A stretch of 64,000 nucleotides of DNA from Kitagawia praeruptora (taxonomy: Eukaryota > Streptophyta > Magnoliopsida > Apiales > Apiaceae): positions 46,298,001-46,362,000 of the forward strand of contig CM075346.1 of NCBI GenBank assembly GCA_037693485.1. Reading direction: 5' to 3'. The notes under the pieces were generated by a model. The model did no database searches. It saw only the letters and a list, made by a program, of their open reading frames with translations, and had not been told where the DNA came from. Positions 22,248 through 33,692 of this stretch are shown one piece after another. Both the position numbers and the translations under genes were made by a program. Positions within the stretch are counted from its first letter, which is position 1. Every line of letters starts with the position of its first letter.

Positions 22248-24109
22248 GGTCGGGTTGTACGAGAGTTTAACAAAAACGTTGCAAAAGTGCTACTTCCTAA
22301 AACGAGTCACGATCCAGATTCACTGAATAATTTTTTTGAACGATTTCTTCGATGATCGAACCGTACGAAAGTTAATAAACACTCATTCTAGTGTTGGGAA
22401 AAAATATTCAAAAAATTAAAAGGCCGGGTTGTACGAGATTTTAACAAAAATGTAGCAAAAGTGCTACTTCCTATAACGAGGCACGATCCAGATTCACTGA
22501 ATAATTTTTTTGATTGATTTCTTCGACGATCCAACTGTACGAAAGTTAATAAACACTCATTCTAGTGTTGGAAAAAAATGATCAAAAAATAAAAAGGTCG
22601 GATTGTACGAGAGTTTAACAAAAACGTAGCAAAAGTGCTACTTCCTATAACGAGTCACGATCCAGATTCACTGTATAATTTTTTTGAACGATTTTTTCGA
22701 TGATCGAACCATACGAAAGTTAATAAACACTCATTCTAGTGTTGGAAAAAAATAATCAAAAAATAAAAAGGTCGGGTTGTACGAGATTTTAACAAAAACG
22801 TAGCAAAAGTGCTACTTCCTATAACGAGTCACGATCCAGATTCACTGAATAATTTTTTTGAATGATTTCTTCGACGATCCAACCGTGCGAAAGTTAATAA
22901 ACACTCATTCTAGTGTTGGAAAAAAATGATCAAAAAATAAAAAGGTCGGGTTGTACGAGAGTTTAACAAAAACGTATCAAAAGTGCTACTTCCTATAACG
23001 AGTCACGATCCAGATTCACTGAATAATTTTTTTGAACAATTTCTTCGACGATCGAACCATACGAAAGTTAATAAACACTGATTCTAGTGTTGGGAAAAAA
23101 TATTCAAAAAATAAAAAGGCCTGGTTGTACGAGATTTTAACAAAAACGTAGCAAAAGTGCTACTTCCTAAAATGAGTCACGATCCAGATTCACTGAATAA
23201 TTTTTTTGAACGATTTCTTCGATGATCGAACCGTACGAAAGTTAATAAACACTCATTCTAGTGTTGGGAAAAATTATTCAAAAAATAAAAAGGTCGGGTT
23301 GTACAAGATTTTAACAAAAACGTAGCAAAAGTGCTAATTCCTATAACGAGGCACGATCCAGATTCACTGAATAATTTTTTTGAACGATTTCTTCGACGAT
23401 CGAACTGTACGAAAGTTAATAAACACTCATTCTAGTGTTGGGAAAAAATATTCAAAAAATAAAAAGGCCTGGTTGTATGAGATTTTAACAAAAACGTAGC
23501 AAAAGTGCTACTTCCTATAACGAGGCACGATCCAGATTCACTGAATAATTTTTTTGAACGATTTATTCGATGATCGAACCATACGAAAGTTAATAAACAT
23601 TCATTCTAGTGTTGGGAAAAAATAATCAAAAAATAAAAAGGTCGGGTTGTACGAGATTTTAACAAAAACGTAGCAAAAGTGCTACTTCCTATAACGAGGC
23701 ACGATCCAGATTCACTGAATAATTTTTTTGATTGATTTCTTCGACGATCGAACCGTACGAAAGTTAATAAACACTCATTCTAGTGTTGGGAAAAAATAAT
23801 CAAAAAATTAAAAGGTCGGGTTGTACGAGATTTTAACAAAAACGTAGCGAAAGTGCTACTTCCTATAACGAGGCACGATCCAGATTCACTGAATAATATT
23901 TTTGAATGATTTCTTCGACGATCGAACCGTACGAAATTTAATAAACACTCATTCTAGTGTTGGAAAAAAATAATCAAAAAGTAAAAAGGTCTGGTTGTAC
24001 GAGATTTTAACAAAAATGAAGCAAAAGTGCTACCTCCTATAACGAGGCAAGATTGAGATAATTTTTTGAATGATTTATTCGACTATCGAACTGTACGAAA
24101 GTTAATAAA
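22248..24109 (+). repeat. Tandem array, 11 units of 174 bp
   Basis: Units start at 22248, 22422, 22596, 22770, 22944, 23118, 23293, 23466, 23640, 23814 and 23988 (marker GGTCGGGTTGTACGAG), spaced 173-175 bp, with only a few differences each; the last unit is degraded. The reverse complement of the unit resembles the half-unit of the flanking 340-bp repeat (GTACGGTTGGATCGTCG; GGAAGTAGCACTTTTG against GGGAGTAGTACTTTTG). The array is therefore an inverted, amplified version of its neighbour. Confidence 0.92.
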
Positions 24110-24255
24110 AATCATCACTAAAATTTGTATATAACATTATCCGCAATGTTGGATCGTCCAAATTTTTTTTTAAAAAAAGTATTATTCGAAAATTATACTA
24201 GTTTGATCAAGGAGTACTTTGATAGTTGACCATTAAATATCATACAAGAACATTA

Positions 24256-24823
24256 AACAACGGTTTTTTTTATTAAAAACTGTTGTTGTGCTTAATATAA
24301 CACAACATTTTTTAAAATGAAAACCGTTGTCTGATTATTTTCATTATTTCCCACCAAATTCAATTCAAATTATTTCATTATTCCCACCAAATATTTCATT
24401 ATTTCCCACCAAATTCTATTCGAAATTTTTGTAGTTCAGACAACGGTTTCATAAAAACTGTTGTCTCATCAAAACACGATTTAACAACGGTTAATTATTC
24501 CGTTGTGTGAATCGTAATAACACAATGGTATATGAAAACAGTTGTGTGAATTATACAACGGTTTATAAACGTTGTCTCAAAACAGATCAGACAATGTTCG
24601 TAAAAACAGTTGTGCAACCTTACTTGTCTTTACAACACCACATTGCAAAAGTCATTGTCTGAATCAATTTACTAGACAACGTTTTTAACCCGTTGTAGGG
24701 TACCTGGATGACACAATACTTTTCTGAAGTTACAAAAAAACCGTTGTCTCTTAATTCCAAACAATGTTTTTTCGTCCGAGCGTTGTCTGATGAGTGTTGT
24801 CTGATTGCGATTTTCTTGTAGTG
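24256..24823 (+). repeat. Right subterminal repeats of CACTA-2
   Basis: Dense ACAACGGTTT and AACCGTTGTCT motifs in both orientations, some forming short hairpins (AACAACGG...CCGTTG), end at the TIR. They mirror the left end. Confidence 0.8.
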
Positions 24824-24826
24824 ACA

Positions 24827-25177
24827 ATAGATAAGCGGGACCCATTGAAAGTGGGGTCCACACGTGGTACCCACGGCCCCCACGTGTGGGCCCCACTTTT
24901 AGTGGGTCCCATATGTGGGCCCCACATTCTGTTCCTTGTATTAAGTTCAATTGTAACACTAAAAATCCGTTACATTAGGTGATGATAGTGTTACATTAGC
25001 TACATAATGTATCGCTTTACTAGTATTACAGTAGATGGGTAAAAGTGTTACAATAGGCACCTATTATAACACCCGTAAATGTAACGCCCCCAAGTGTTAC
25101 AATAGACCTATTGTAACGGATTTTCGACCTATTATGACATTACGCTAGAGTTACAATAGGTCACTTATGGCGTAGTG
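24827..25177 (+). mobile_element. Right end of CACTA-1 (older CACTA interrupted by CACTA-2)
   Basis: After a G+C-rich patch of GTGGGCCCCAC palindromes (24840-24935) come GTGTTACAATAGG-like subterminal repeats. The end is TTATGGCGTAGTG, which in reverse is CACTACGCCATAA, a common plant CACTA terminus. The left end is not in the window; no CACTACGCC is seen between 15585 and 17395. Confidence 0.6.
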
Positions 25178-25206
25178 ACTTTTCTGGTGGGGCTCACTAA
25201 GTGTAA

Positions 25207-25466
25207 TACTCCCTATGTCCCACTCAAAGTGTCCTGTTTGACTTTTCTTGGTCAAATTGACCAATTTTGCAACTTAAATTACGTATATTATATGTTAAAT
25301 ATAGTTAATTAAAAAAATATGATAAGAAAATATAGATCATTTATTATAACCTACATTTTTTAGATTTATAAAAATGTTGGTCGATAATTTTTAAAAGTCG
25401 GTCAAAGTTTGGTCAATTTGACCAAAAAAAGTCAAACAAGCCAGTTTGAATGGGATGGAGGAAGTA
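25207..25466. mobile_element. Stowaway-like MITE, 260 bp
   Basis: It begins TACTCCCTATGTCCCACTC and ends GGGATGGAGGAAGTA, with TIRs extending inward (CAAAGTGTCCTGTTTGACTT against GTCAAACAAGCCAGTTTGAA). The interior is non-coding and TA flanks both ends. Confidence 0.8.
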
Positions 25467-27950
25467 CTACTTTTAGGAAATGTAACACGGTTCTTTGAGA
25501 TCCACATGTTTATTCATTTTTTATATTTATAAATGTAAAAAAATAGCAAATGCAATGTTTAGTTGATTGAGCAACACAACGATTTTTCTGCAACACAACT
25601 TGTTTTAGTGCATATGTAAGTTCACGTGTAATGTAACACGATCTCAGTAGTGTAGTAGTTCAAAAATTGTATGTCTATTGTAACGCGCAAACTGATTGTT
25701 ACAATAAAAAAAGTATTGCATCCGTCAATCTATGACCTAGTAATTTCTATTTTATTTTGATTATTTTGCGTCTTAAGACGTGTAACTACTGTTGTTGGTG
25801 ATACTGTTCAGTGTTAATGTTTGAACTTTTTCTTACCCTTATATCTTGGTAAGTTAAACATGAATTCGTTCCCGTGGGTGCTAGGATCTCCATAATGGAT
25901 TCTTTCATTTATTTATTTTATAAAATTATATGGTAGCAAAAAAATCTGATGTACATGTTCAACTATTTGTAAGAAGCGTGCGAAAATGTACATTAGAGGG
26001 GATGATCTTATCTTTGCTATAAGCCCATGTGAGAATCTCACTGTAAAGAGGCTAGGATGATCAAATCAGCAATAGGGGGAAAGAAATTCTAGTAGTGGGT
26101 TTAACCTATGAAAAGACATTGTTGGAGACATCTAAGATCATGGAATTATCAGACACCGTGGTTGGTAGTTAGGAAGAATATTAACCTAGTAATAATGATT
26201 TAAAACTCTCGCCTACACACTTTGTATAAGATGAAATAGAAGAAATGTGGGTGAGAAGATGGAGTGGGGTGGCTGGCACTTTGTGAGTGATTGATGAATA
26301 TTAAAAAGCCATTATTAAGAAAACCCCACATATCTCAGTCTAGTCCTCAACAGCTTGGCTTAGATGCCTATTCCATCCTCCTCTATGATTGTGAGTCATT
26401 TTCATATACCCTGTTTGATATTGAAACTACCATCTTCTGTCTCTTGACCCTACCCCCAACTTGGGCGATCGTACCACCCATCTCCTTCTCTTGAGTATAC
26501 ATGTGTTAGACATTTAAATCATCATCTTTAATGTAATCATCTTAACTAATCAAGTAGTTAGTCAAGTAGATTCTATAGGACAAGTTATCATTCTTTTTGC
26601 GGACGCATGATCAACCTCTAATATAGATTTCTGATTAGTTTAATCATTACCCTCATTTTTTGATACTTAAAACCACCTTTAGATTCTCTTTATGGGGGCA
26701 ATCACAAGTTGTTGAAAGAAAATTATATAAATATTTACAGGATCATTCTCTTCTGGAATGTTCAAGGCAATAATTGAAAAACACTAAATTTATAAGGTAT
26801 AAATATCAATTATATATTCACAGTTTGGAAGCAAATATATAACCACGTCAATCTTTTTTCTATCCCAAGGCAAAGTTTGATTTAGTGGAACTTCGTTATC
26901 TTTTCAGTGTATCAAAAATCTACGACAAAAATTACCAAGTTAGTGCATTTAAAAAAAAAAAAAACTATGAGTCGTCCTCATAATAATTTTTGCAAAATTA
27001 GGAAGATTAATTTAAAAATTATTTTAATTTAAAAGTGATAATTTTGACTTTGAGTTGGTTATATTTGTTTGGCTAATTTAACTTAAAATAAATTTATTTA
27101 GAAAAATTTACTAAAAAAAAGAAATTTATATTTTTTAAACATAATATAAAATTAAAAATTACAAATATATGTAAAGAATATAATACGAGTTAAAAGCTGC
27201 TCAAATATATAAAAATTGATATGAAAAAAAATAAATTGAAAAAATGTACCTTCAAGTTACTAAAATTTTTTGAATTAAAATTAATTTTAAATTAAAAGAT
27301 TCAAATGTACACAAATATAGCAACTTAAATTGTACTGGGATAGTTTTAAACTACCCAAACAGACTTCATGATAACACGGTATTATAATTTGAGGTTAACA
27401 TAGTATTACAGGTTAAAATGTCTCTACTTTCCTTCACAAATTCAAATTCTACTATTTCATTATTTATAACTTTTTAGGACGATTATTTATTATTTAGACT
27501 GAGTCAAAATAATTTTATAGACCGGTATCAATACACAGTTTTTCTTTTTAATATACATCTAAATAAATTGCAAAAATCTAAGTTTAGTTTTCTATTGTCA
27601 AACGAAGTATATATATAAGAGTTAAATTGAAAACGAAAAAAAATTAGGCCATAGATGAATTCCAAAAGGTCCGTAAAGAGAGGTACAGAAAAGAAAAAGG
27701 GCAGAGATGGAAAGGTGAGTAGGTTTGATATGTATAATTATATTTTATTTTTGTTAGCCTTTTATCTGTTTCCTTTTGTATATATCGGATAGATGGATAC
27801 CTAAAAGCTTTTTATAGGCTAAGGATTGTGACAACCACTGCACTGCCTTAGGATTTTTTCTGTGCGAACAAGTTAGATTTTGCAGTGTTCTTAATTTTTT
27901 TGATGCATTGACCAACTTCCCTTTTGCTCATTTTCTAATACTAGCCAGTA
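25467..27950. other. Non-coding, A+T-rich DNA
   Basis: No gene is supported. The first 250 bp holds TGTAACACG and GTAACGCG motifs resembling CACTA subterminal repeats, possibly a further decayed end. 26290-26500 has a short open frame without recognisable features. 26980-27330 is almost purely A+T. Confidence 0.5.
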
Positions 27951-28865
27951 ATCTGTGCAAAACACGGATTGGGCGAACACGTGTAAATTATCAATAATAA
28001 ATATAATTAATGAATATTATTTAAATATGTATTTGTAAACAATTGAACTATAAAAACATATAATAAATAAACATTATTAAATTATGTAATTATAGGGAAT
28101 TGAATACGGGTAAAATTAAAAAATTTAAATAGATAAATAAATAAATATAATTAAGTAGTTCTATTTAAATATAAACTTGTAGAGAATTGAATAATAAAAG
28201 TATATAACAAATAAACGCTATTTAATTATGTGGTTATAGGCAATCAAACACGGGGTGAAATTAAAAAAATTAAACAATTAAATAAATCTTGTATAATTAT
28301 GTGGTTGGAATGAATCGAACCCTGAGTTAAGTGATAACCAAATTTGGTACTTTGGTACTATTTTGATACTTTGGTACTATTGTATACCATTAAAACATGG
28401 TTTTGCACATGGAATCTGTACACGAAATCAAGAGAAAAATTGCATGCTTAAAAGATAACTTATTACAAATGAAACCCTTGAATCATTATAAAAATTCAAA
28501 ATTTCCCGTCCTAATCCAACTCTTTAGTATTGCAAGAAACAAAATCGCTTTGGTAAGCCGTAGAAGAGGTTCAATTCCTGACATAATTATAAAGATTTAT
28601 TTACTTTAATTTTTTTAACTTTATCTCGGATTCGATTCTTTATAACTACATAATTGATAATTTAAGTAATTCTATTAAAATATAACAAATAAACTTTATT
28701 TAATTATGTGGTTATGTGACTATTTAATTAAATAAATCTTGTATAATTATGTAGTTGGAAGGAATCGAACTCTGGGTTAAGTGATAACCAAATTTGGTAC
28801 TTTGATACTTTGGTACTATTGTATACCATTAAAACATGGTTTTACACATTAATAAAAAGTATAGA
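27951..28865 (-). mobile_element. Helitron A, non-autonomous, 915 bp
   Basis: Read on the minus strand it starts TCTATACTTTTTATTAATG and ends with a hairpin-forming stretch and ACTGGCTAG, inserted between A and T (A at 27950 and T at 28866 on the plus strand), with no TSD. These are the Helitron rules (5'-TC, 3' hairpin plus CTRR, A^T target). No Rep/helicase gene is present. It is the same family as Helitrons B and F. Confidence 0.85.
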
Positions 28866-29008
28866 TACACACAATCAGTACATGCTATATATACAGAGAT
28901 ATTAATATACCATTTTCGTGATACACATACATACTACAATGATACTAGTATTTATGTACCGAATTTTACATTTTTGTGATGTATACCCTGTACTACAATT
29001 ATAGAATA

Positions 29009-30259
29009 CTAGCTTATAGTCCGTGTAAAGCACGGGTTATTTTTAATTTTTTATAATTTATTTATAATATAATATAATATTATAAATATTAGTTTAAATA
29101 TGTTATTGATTCGAACCTTATATCTTTATATATAATAATTTTTAGTATTAAATATAAATTAATATGTTATTGGCGGGAATCGAACCTTAAACTTCTGCAT
29201 ATAACAACTTTTAGTATTGTTATATCTAACGGTCATGATCTATTTGAGTTGTTGATCTAACGGTGATAAATGAGGAATAACCAAAAATAGGGATAACCCA
29301 AAAAGGGTAACCAACTACAAATTATACCCCCTTTTGCTTATCTATACTCTTTATTAATGTGCAAAACCATGTTTTAATGGTACACAAAAGTACCAAAGTA
29401 CCAAATTTGGTTATCACTTAACCCAGGGTTCGATTCCTTCCAACTACATAATTATACAAGATTTATTTAATTAAATAGTCACATAACCACATAATTAAAT
29501 AAAGTTTATTTGTTATATTTAAATAGAACTACTTAAATTATCAATTATGTAGTTATAAATAATCAAATCCAAGATAAAGTTAAAACAAAATTAAAGTAAA
29601 TAAATCTTTATACCTCTTCTACGGCTTACCAAAACGATTTTGTTTCTTGCAATACTAACGAGTTGGATTAGGACTGGAAATTTTGAATTTTTATAATGAT
29701 TCAAGGGTTTCATTTGTAATAAGTTATCTTCTAAGCATGCAATTTTTTCTCTTGATTTCGTGTATAGATTCCATGTGCAAAACCATGTTTTAATGGTATA
29801 CAATAGTACCAAAGTATCAAAATAGTACCAAAGTACCAAATTTGGTTATCACTTAACTCAGGGTTCGATTCATTCGAACTACATAATTATACAAGATTTA
29901 TTTAATTATTTAATTTTTTTAATTTCACCCCGTGTTTGATTGCCTGTAGCCACATAATTAAATAGCGTTTATTTGTTATATATTTTTATTATTCAATTCT
30001 CTACAAGTTTATATTTAAATAGAACTACCTAATTATATTTATTTATTTATCTATTTTAATTTTTTAATTTTACCCATATTCAATTCCCTATAGCTACATA
30101 ATTTAATAATGTTTATTTATTATATGTTTTTATAGTTCAATTGTTTACAAATACATATTTAAATAATATTCATTAATTATATTTATTATCGATAATTTAC
30201 ACGTGTTCGCCCGGTCCGTGCTTCACACGGGTTACTGGCTAGTTATAATATAGAATAGA
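29009..30259 (-). mobile_element. Helitron D, different family, interrupted by Helitron B
   Basis: The 3' end on the minus strand is CCCGTGCTTTACACGG (hairpin), then ACTATAAGCTAG, beside A at 29008. The body continues to 29340 and appears to resume after Helitron B at 30243, ending with a TCTATTCTATATTAT-like 5' end near 30259. The exact 5' end is uncertain by a few bases. Confidence 0.65.
29341..30242 (+). mobile_element. Helitron B, non-autonomous, 902 bp, nested in Helitron D
   Basis: It starts TCTATACTCTTTATTAATG after A (29340) and ends with the hairpin CCGTGCTTCACACGG and TTACTGGCTAG before T (30243). It is a close relative of Helitron A in the opposite orientation. It carries GGTTCGATTCC, a Pol III box B-like motif, near 29428. 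The open frame at 29591-29839 is shared by family members but looks non-coding. Confidence 0.85.
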
Positions 30260-30291
30260 TATGTACACTCGATGCTCTAGTATTAACTAAA

Positions 30292-31456
30292 CTAGCATAA
30301 TAACCCGTGCGAGGCACGTGTCATCCTCTAGCAATTGCTATAAATTATGTATAATTTTACAATTTAAGGATATTTTTTAATATAATTGCACCTTTTATAT
30401 TCATACATATTATAATATCAGTATTTTAATTTATGTATTATTTTATTTATGTATAGATCATATGAGCATAAAAAAGGATGTTTTATAGCATATAAATATA
30501 TTGTATAGGTTATAACACAATTTCTTTTAAACAATGATAAAAAGACATATCATCAATGTGAATAATACTCATCATACAATATTTTCCAGATACGAGAGGG
30601 CTGATTCCCAACACCAACATATTTCATATATTGTTTGCATAAATATTAAAGGGATGGTGCTTTTGTAATTTTTAAACATATAGAAATATTATCGTAAGTT
30701 CACAACCATTAAAATGACACTTTTTGCACTTATGTTGTGGTTTAATTTATAGTAATAGATAGATTGTGTACCATATTGTGAAACCTAAAATATAATATTT
30801 TTAAAATAATATGAGTCACCATTATTTTTACTAAAAATTAAAATAATAGTAAAAATAAGATAATGAAGAGGTCGGGTTTGTGTAAAAGGATTATTAACTG
30901 AAAATAATAAAGTCCATGCAGCACAAAGGTTTGTAGGATAAATTGTGTAGAGGAGGTTCTAGGTACGATTCACCATAAAAATAAAATTTACTCATTTTTT
31001 CCATTTAAATAAGAGAGTGAAATTTCATGTAATTTTATAACTTGTAAGGATATAACTGTAATTTCATAGAGGATTTATTGGCTCAAAAACCCCCTAAAAA
31101 TCCCCTTATTCTCTTATTATATGTAGAAAGAAGGGATGGATGTGTACTATATTGTGAAAGCTAAAATATAATATTTTTAAAATAATAGTAAAAAATAAGA
31201 TAATGGAGAGGTCGGGTTTATGTAAAAGATTTTTTAACTCAAAACAAAATAGTTCATGTAGCACAGTGGTTGGTAGGATAACTTGTGTAGAGGAGGTTCT
31301 AGGTTCGATTCACCACAAAAACTCATTTTTTTCCCATTTAAATAAAAGAGTGGCATTTCATGTAATTTTATAAATTGTAAGGGTATAACTGTAATTTCAC
31401 AGGGGTTTATTGGCTCACAATTATCCCCTTGTTGCTCTATTATATATAGAAAGAGA
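30292..31456 (-). mobile_element. Helitron E, 1165 bp, with an internal partial duplication
   Basis: Minus-strand start is TCTCTTTCTATATATAATAG (31456) and the 3' end is CACGTGCCTCGCACGGG plus TTATTATGCTAG (30292), inserted between A (30291) and T (31457). The 5' half is present twice (about 30762-31131 and 31136-31456), each copy with its own TAGAAAG-type terminus. The element has therefore either captured a neighbour's end or duplicated its own. Confidence 0.7.
31259..31312 (+). promoter_or_regulatory. tRNA-like Pol III box A/box B pair inside Helitron E
   Basis: TAGCACAGTGGTTGG (31259-31273) resembles box A, and GGTTCGATTCA (31302-31312) matches box B. The spacing is similar to that in tRNAs and SINEs. 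A degraded copy (GGTACGATTC) lies in the other duplicate near 30960. No cloverleaf with an acceptor stem is seen, so this is not called a tRNA gene. It could be a SINE or tRNA remnant. Confidence 0.4.
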
Positions 31457-31624
31457 TTGAGCAATTTCTAATTAACATAGTGCCTCCCGCAAATTAAATA
31501 CCGGTATGCAATCAAAGACTTATTCATCTAAATGCATATTCTTCCCTCCTTTTATCACATGATTAACGACCACTACAAATATGCAAATATAATGGAAGAT
31601 CTCTTAGTGTATACGAGTAATATA

Positions 31625-31818
31625 TACTCCCTCTGTCCCCCTTGGTTCTTTACCTTGGGGGACGTAATTCTGGCACGGATTTTAAGGTGCAATTCTATTT
31701 TTATATAAAAAAAGAAAATTTAAAAAATAAGTTATGGAACTATATTTTTTAGGAGCCTTAAAATGCGTGTCGAGCAGTGAAAAAGAAATGTAAAGAAATG
31801 GGAGGGACAGTGGGAGTA
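31625..31818. mobile_element. Foldback Stowaway-like MITE, copy 2 (opposite orientation, internally deleted)
   Basis: TACTCCCTCTGTCCCCCTTG at one end and GGGAGGGACAGTGGGAGTA at the other. The interior matches the reverse complement of 16591-16837 but lacks one arm of the central hairpin. Confidence 0.75.
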
Positions 31819-32268
31819 GTTAATTAAGTGTATCTCACTCGTTCATTTTACGTAAAGTTCGACTAACAGCGAGTTTCTTGGAAGTAGACAGCCATGATAC
31901 TGAGATATACTTGTATGTCTTCCCATAAACTGGCCACAACTTGATGTTTATTCAGGGGAGTTGGAGGGATTTAATATCATGCCATAACATTCCAACCCTA
32001 CAGAGCTATCGATTATATTCTTCATGTCTTTCATTATTTTGTTATGACTATATATCGTATGCATATACTTATATGTAAACTGTCTATATAACTATATTCA
32101 AATTTCTAGTACTCCCTCTTTTTTATTTGTGAAAATGGAACTTGGTCATACGAATCGATATCCAACATACATATTCTCTCTTGTTCACAAACCACCATCA
32201 TATGAATTTCAATGAATCGTACTAATTAGGAAACACTGCTGCATGTAGCAACAAAATGATGGTCACAA

Positions 32269-32370
32269 CACTACAAGAAATTGCTAACGGATCTCAAAAA
32301 TTTGAAAAGTCAAAATCATACCAATCGATATCCAACGGATCACTATCGGATATTTATTAACGGAATTTGA
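32269..32370 (+). mobile_element. Isolated CACTA-type terminus fragment
   Basis: CACTACAAGAAATTGCTAACG is followed by short AACGGAT repeats (32287-32365), as at a CACTA end. No partner end is found nearby, so it is probably a truncated remnant. Confidence 0.4.
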
Positions 32371-33130
32371 GAATAATATATTGGGAATAGAGAAGATAAA
32401 TAGAAGATAATAATGGGATTACCGACTCTACCGTTTGCTTATGGTGCTCCCCGAATTGTTTTAAGAAACTAGAATCTAATTGAAGAGCAAAACAAAAATA
32501 TGTAACTGGCATTAACTAACCAGCTTTAACTTTGGCAATTCATTTAGAGGAGGAAGAGCGGCTGAATTTTGTTCTGCGGACTGTGCTTGTTGTGTAAAAC
32601 AGTGAAACCTTAAAATGCTAACTTTGGATCCCACGCCGACGCCCCCACTCACAGGCATAATGCTCGTAACCACATACGAGAGTCATATTTTCACTACACA
32701 CCATCTTAATCTACAAATCAAAAAATAAAATAAATTTATATAGAAGTTTAATATATATGACAGTTGATCCATAATATGATGGTTGACAAATCATCTGTTT
32801 ACTAAACTTTTCGTGAAAAGGTGAATTTTTTTTTTTGAAACAAATTAAACGTGAAGACTATAACGTGATCCCTTGTATTCGAGCACATTAGTTTTCAATG
32901 TTTATCTTATTGGCGAAATTCTTAAGGAATAAATGATTGTGACCAGTTTGTACCGGAACAAGAACAATTATATTGAAGAGTAAATGTTTTATGTGTAGGT
33001 TCCCAGTTGATACAAGAAGAGGAAAGCATGCATGAATGTAATGTATTATGTGCATGCATGCATTCCAATCATGCGAAGAGATACGATTGAAACGTATGTA
33101 GATATTGGGTATATGTGAATGTGTATGTAC
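32371..33130. other. Non-coding stretch
   Basis: No gene or recognisable element. It contains a TGCATGCATG-rich patch near 33026-33065 and ends with the Copia TSD TGTAC at 33126-33130. Confidence 0.5.
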
Positions 33131-33417
33131 TATTGATTTATCAGCACAGTCAATTCAAGAACAGTCAACCCAAGTTAATAAAGTCAGAGTTTAGTCATAT
33201 GGCTAGCTGTCATTCTATTAGTAACAGCTGTAGTAGTTGCCATGTCAGCAAGTTAGTTACGAGTAGTAGTAACATATATATAATTCCAACTCTGTAGTTT
33301 TGTATCATTCATTCTGTTATTTTCTGTAAAACACTTTACTCTCTATAATGTAAACTTTGTCTTCTTCATCTCTGCAACATTTCTTGTAGATTGTTCTTCA
33401 TTATGCACAAATTATCA
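33131..33417 (+). repeat. Copia left LTR (287 bp)
   Basis: It runs from TATTGATTTATCAGCAC to CACAAATTATCA. I see three substitutions against the right LTR (33154, 33302, 33352), about 1% divergence, so this insertion is older than the Tekay and Tat elements. Confidence 0.93.
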
Positions 33418-33429
33418 TGGTATTAGAGC
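33418..33429 (+). other. Copia primer binding site (tRNA-Met type)
   Basis: TGGTATTAGAGC directly follows the LTR and differs from the standard TGGTATCAGAGC by one base. Confidence 0.88.
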
Positions 33430-33692
33430 TACAATGGCGATGGATTTGTGTTCTTCTTTGAGATTTGTGTTCACTCCTTCCGCATCTCAGGTGTATTCGT
33501 TATCTCGATCTTCATCTTTGTTTGATCTGGTTTAGATCGCTAATTCTTGCTTAATTGAAGAACAAATCTCTGTAATCTGTGATTGTTTTACTAGCTTCTT
33601 GTGATTGTTTCGTTTTATCACGAAATCTTTCTATGTAATCTTAGTTTTTCGTAGTAATTTCTTTATAAACGAAGTCGAAATCAATATAACAA

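Larger units (their letters stand above)
18205..24823 (+). mobile_element. CACTA-2: complete, apparently non-autonomous CACTA element, 6619 bp
   Basis: It starts CACTACAAGAAAAACTG and ends TTTTCTTGTAGTG, perfect inverted termini over CACTACAAGAAAA, with a 3-bp TSD ACA (18202-18204, 24824-24826). Both ends carry subterminal ACAACGG/CCGTTGTC repeats, the presumed binding sites of a TNPA-like protein. No transposase frame is visible. The interior holds decayed DUF92/VTE6-like exons, a promoter-like segment and two tandem-repeat blocks. It would need enzyme supplied from another copy. Confidence 0.92.

Noticed and set aside
22248..24109. Regular repeats that could be taken for a CRISPR array
   Set aside because: The whole 174-bp period is conserved with no variable spacers. 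The array lies inside a plant CACTA transposon.
24840..24935. G+C-rich GTGGGCCCCAC palindromes as a CpG-island-like promoter
   Set aside because: They lie in the subterminal region of CACTA-1 with no gene next to them; a repeat origin is simpler.
26291..26494. A 67-aa ORF after the CACTA elements
   Set aside because: No recognisable motif, no splice partner, and a chance-length frame in A+T-rich DNA.
28397..28609. Open frame shared by Helitrons A, B and F (also 29591-29839 and 63427-63693)
   Set aside because: It is conserved only because the elements are copies. Frame lengths differ between copies, there is no family resemblance, and Helitron ends rather than codons explain the conservation.
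31259..31312. A tRNA gene
   Set aside because: Box A and box B are present, but no acceptor stem or complete cloverleaf could be drawn. It is kept only as Pol III-like motifs.
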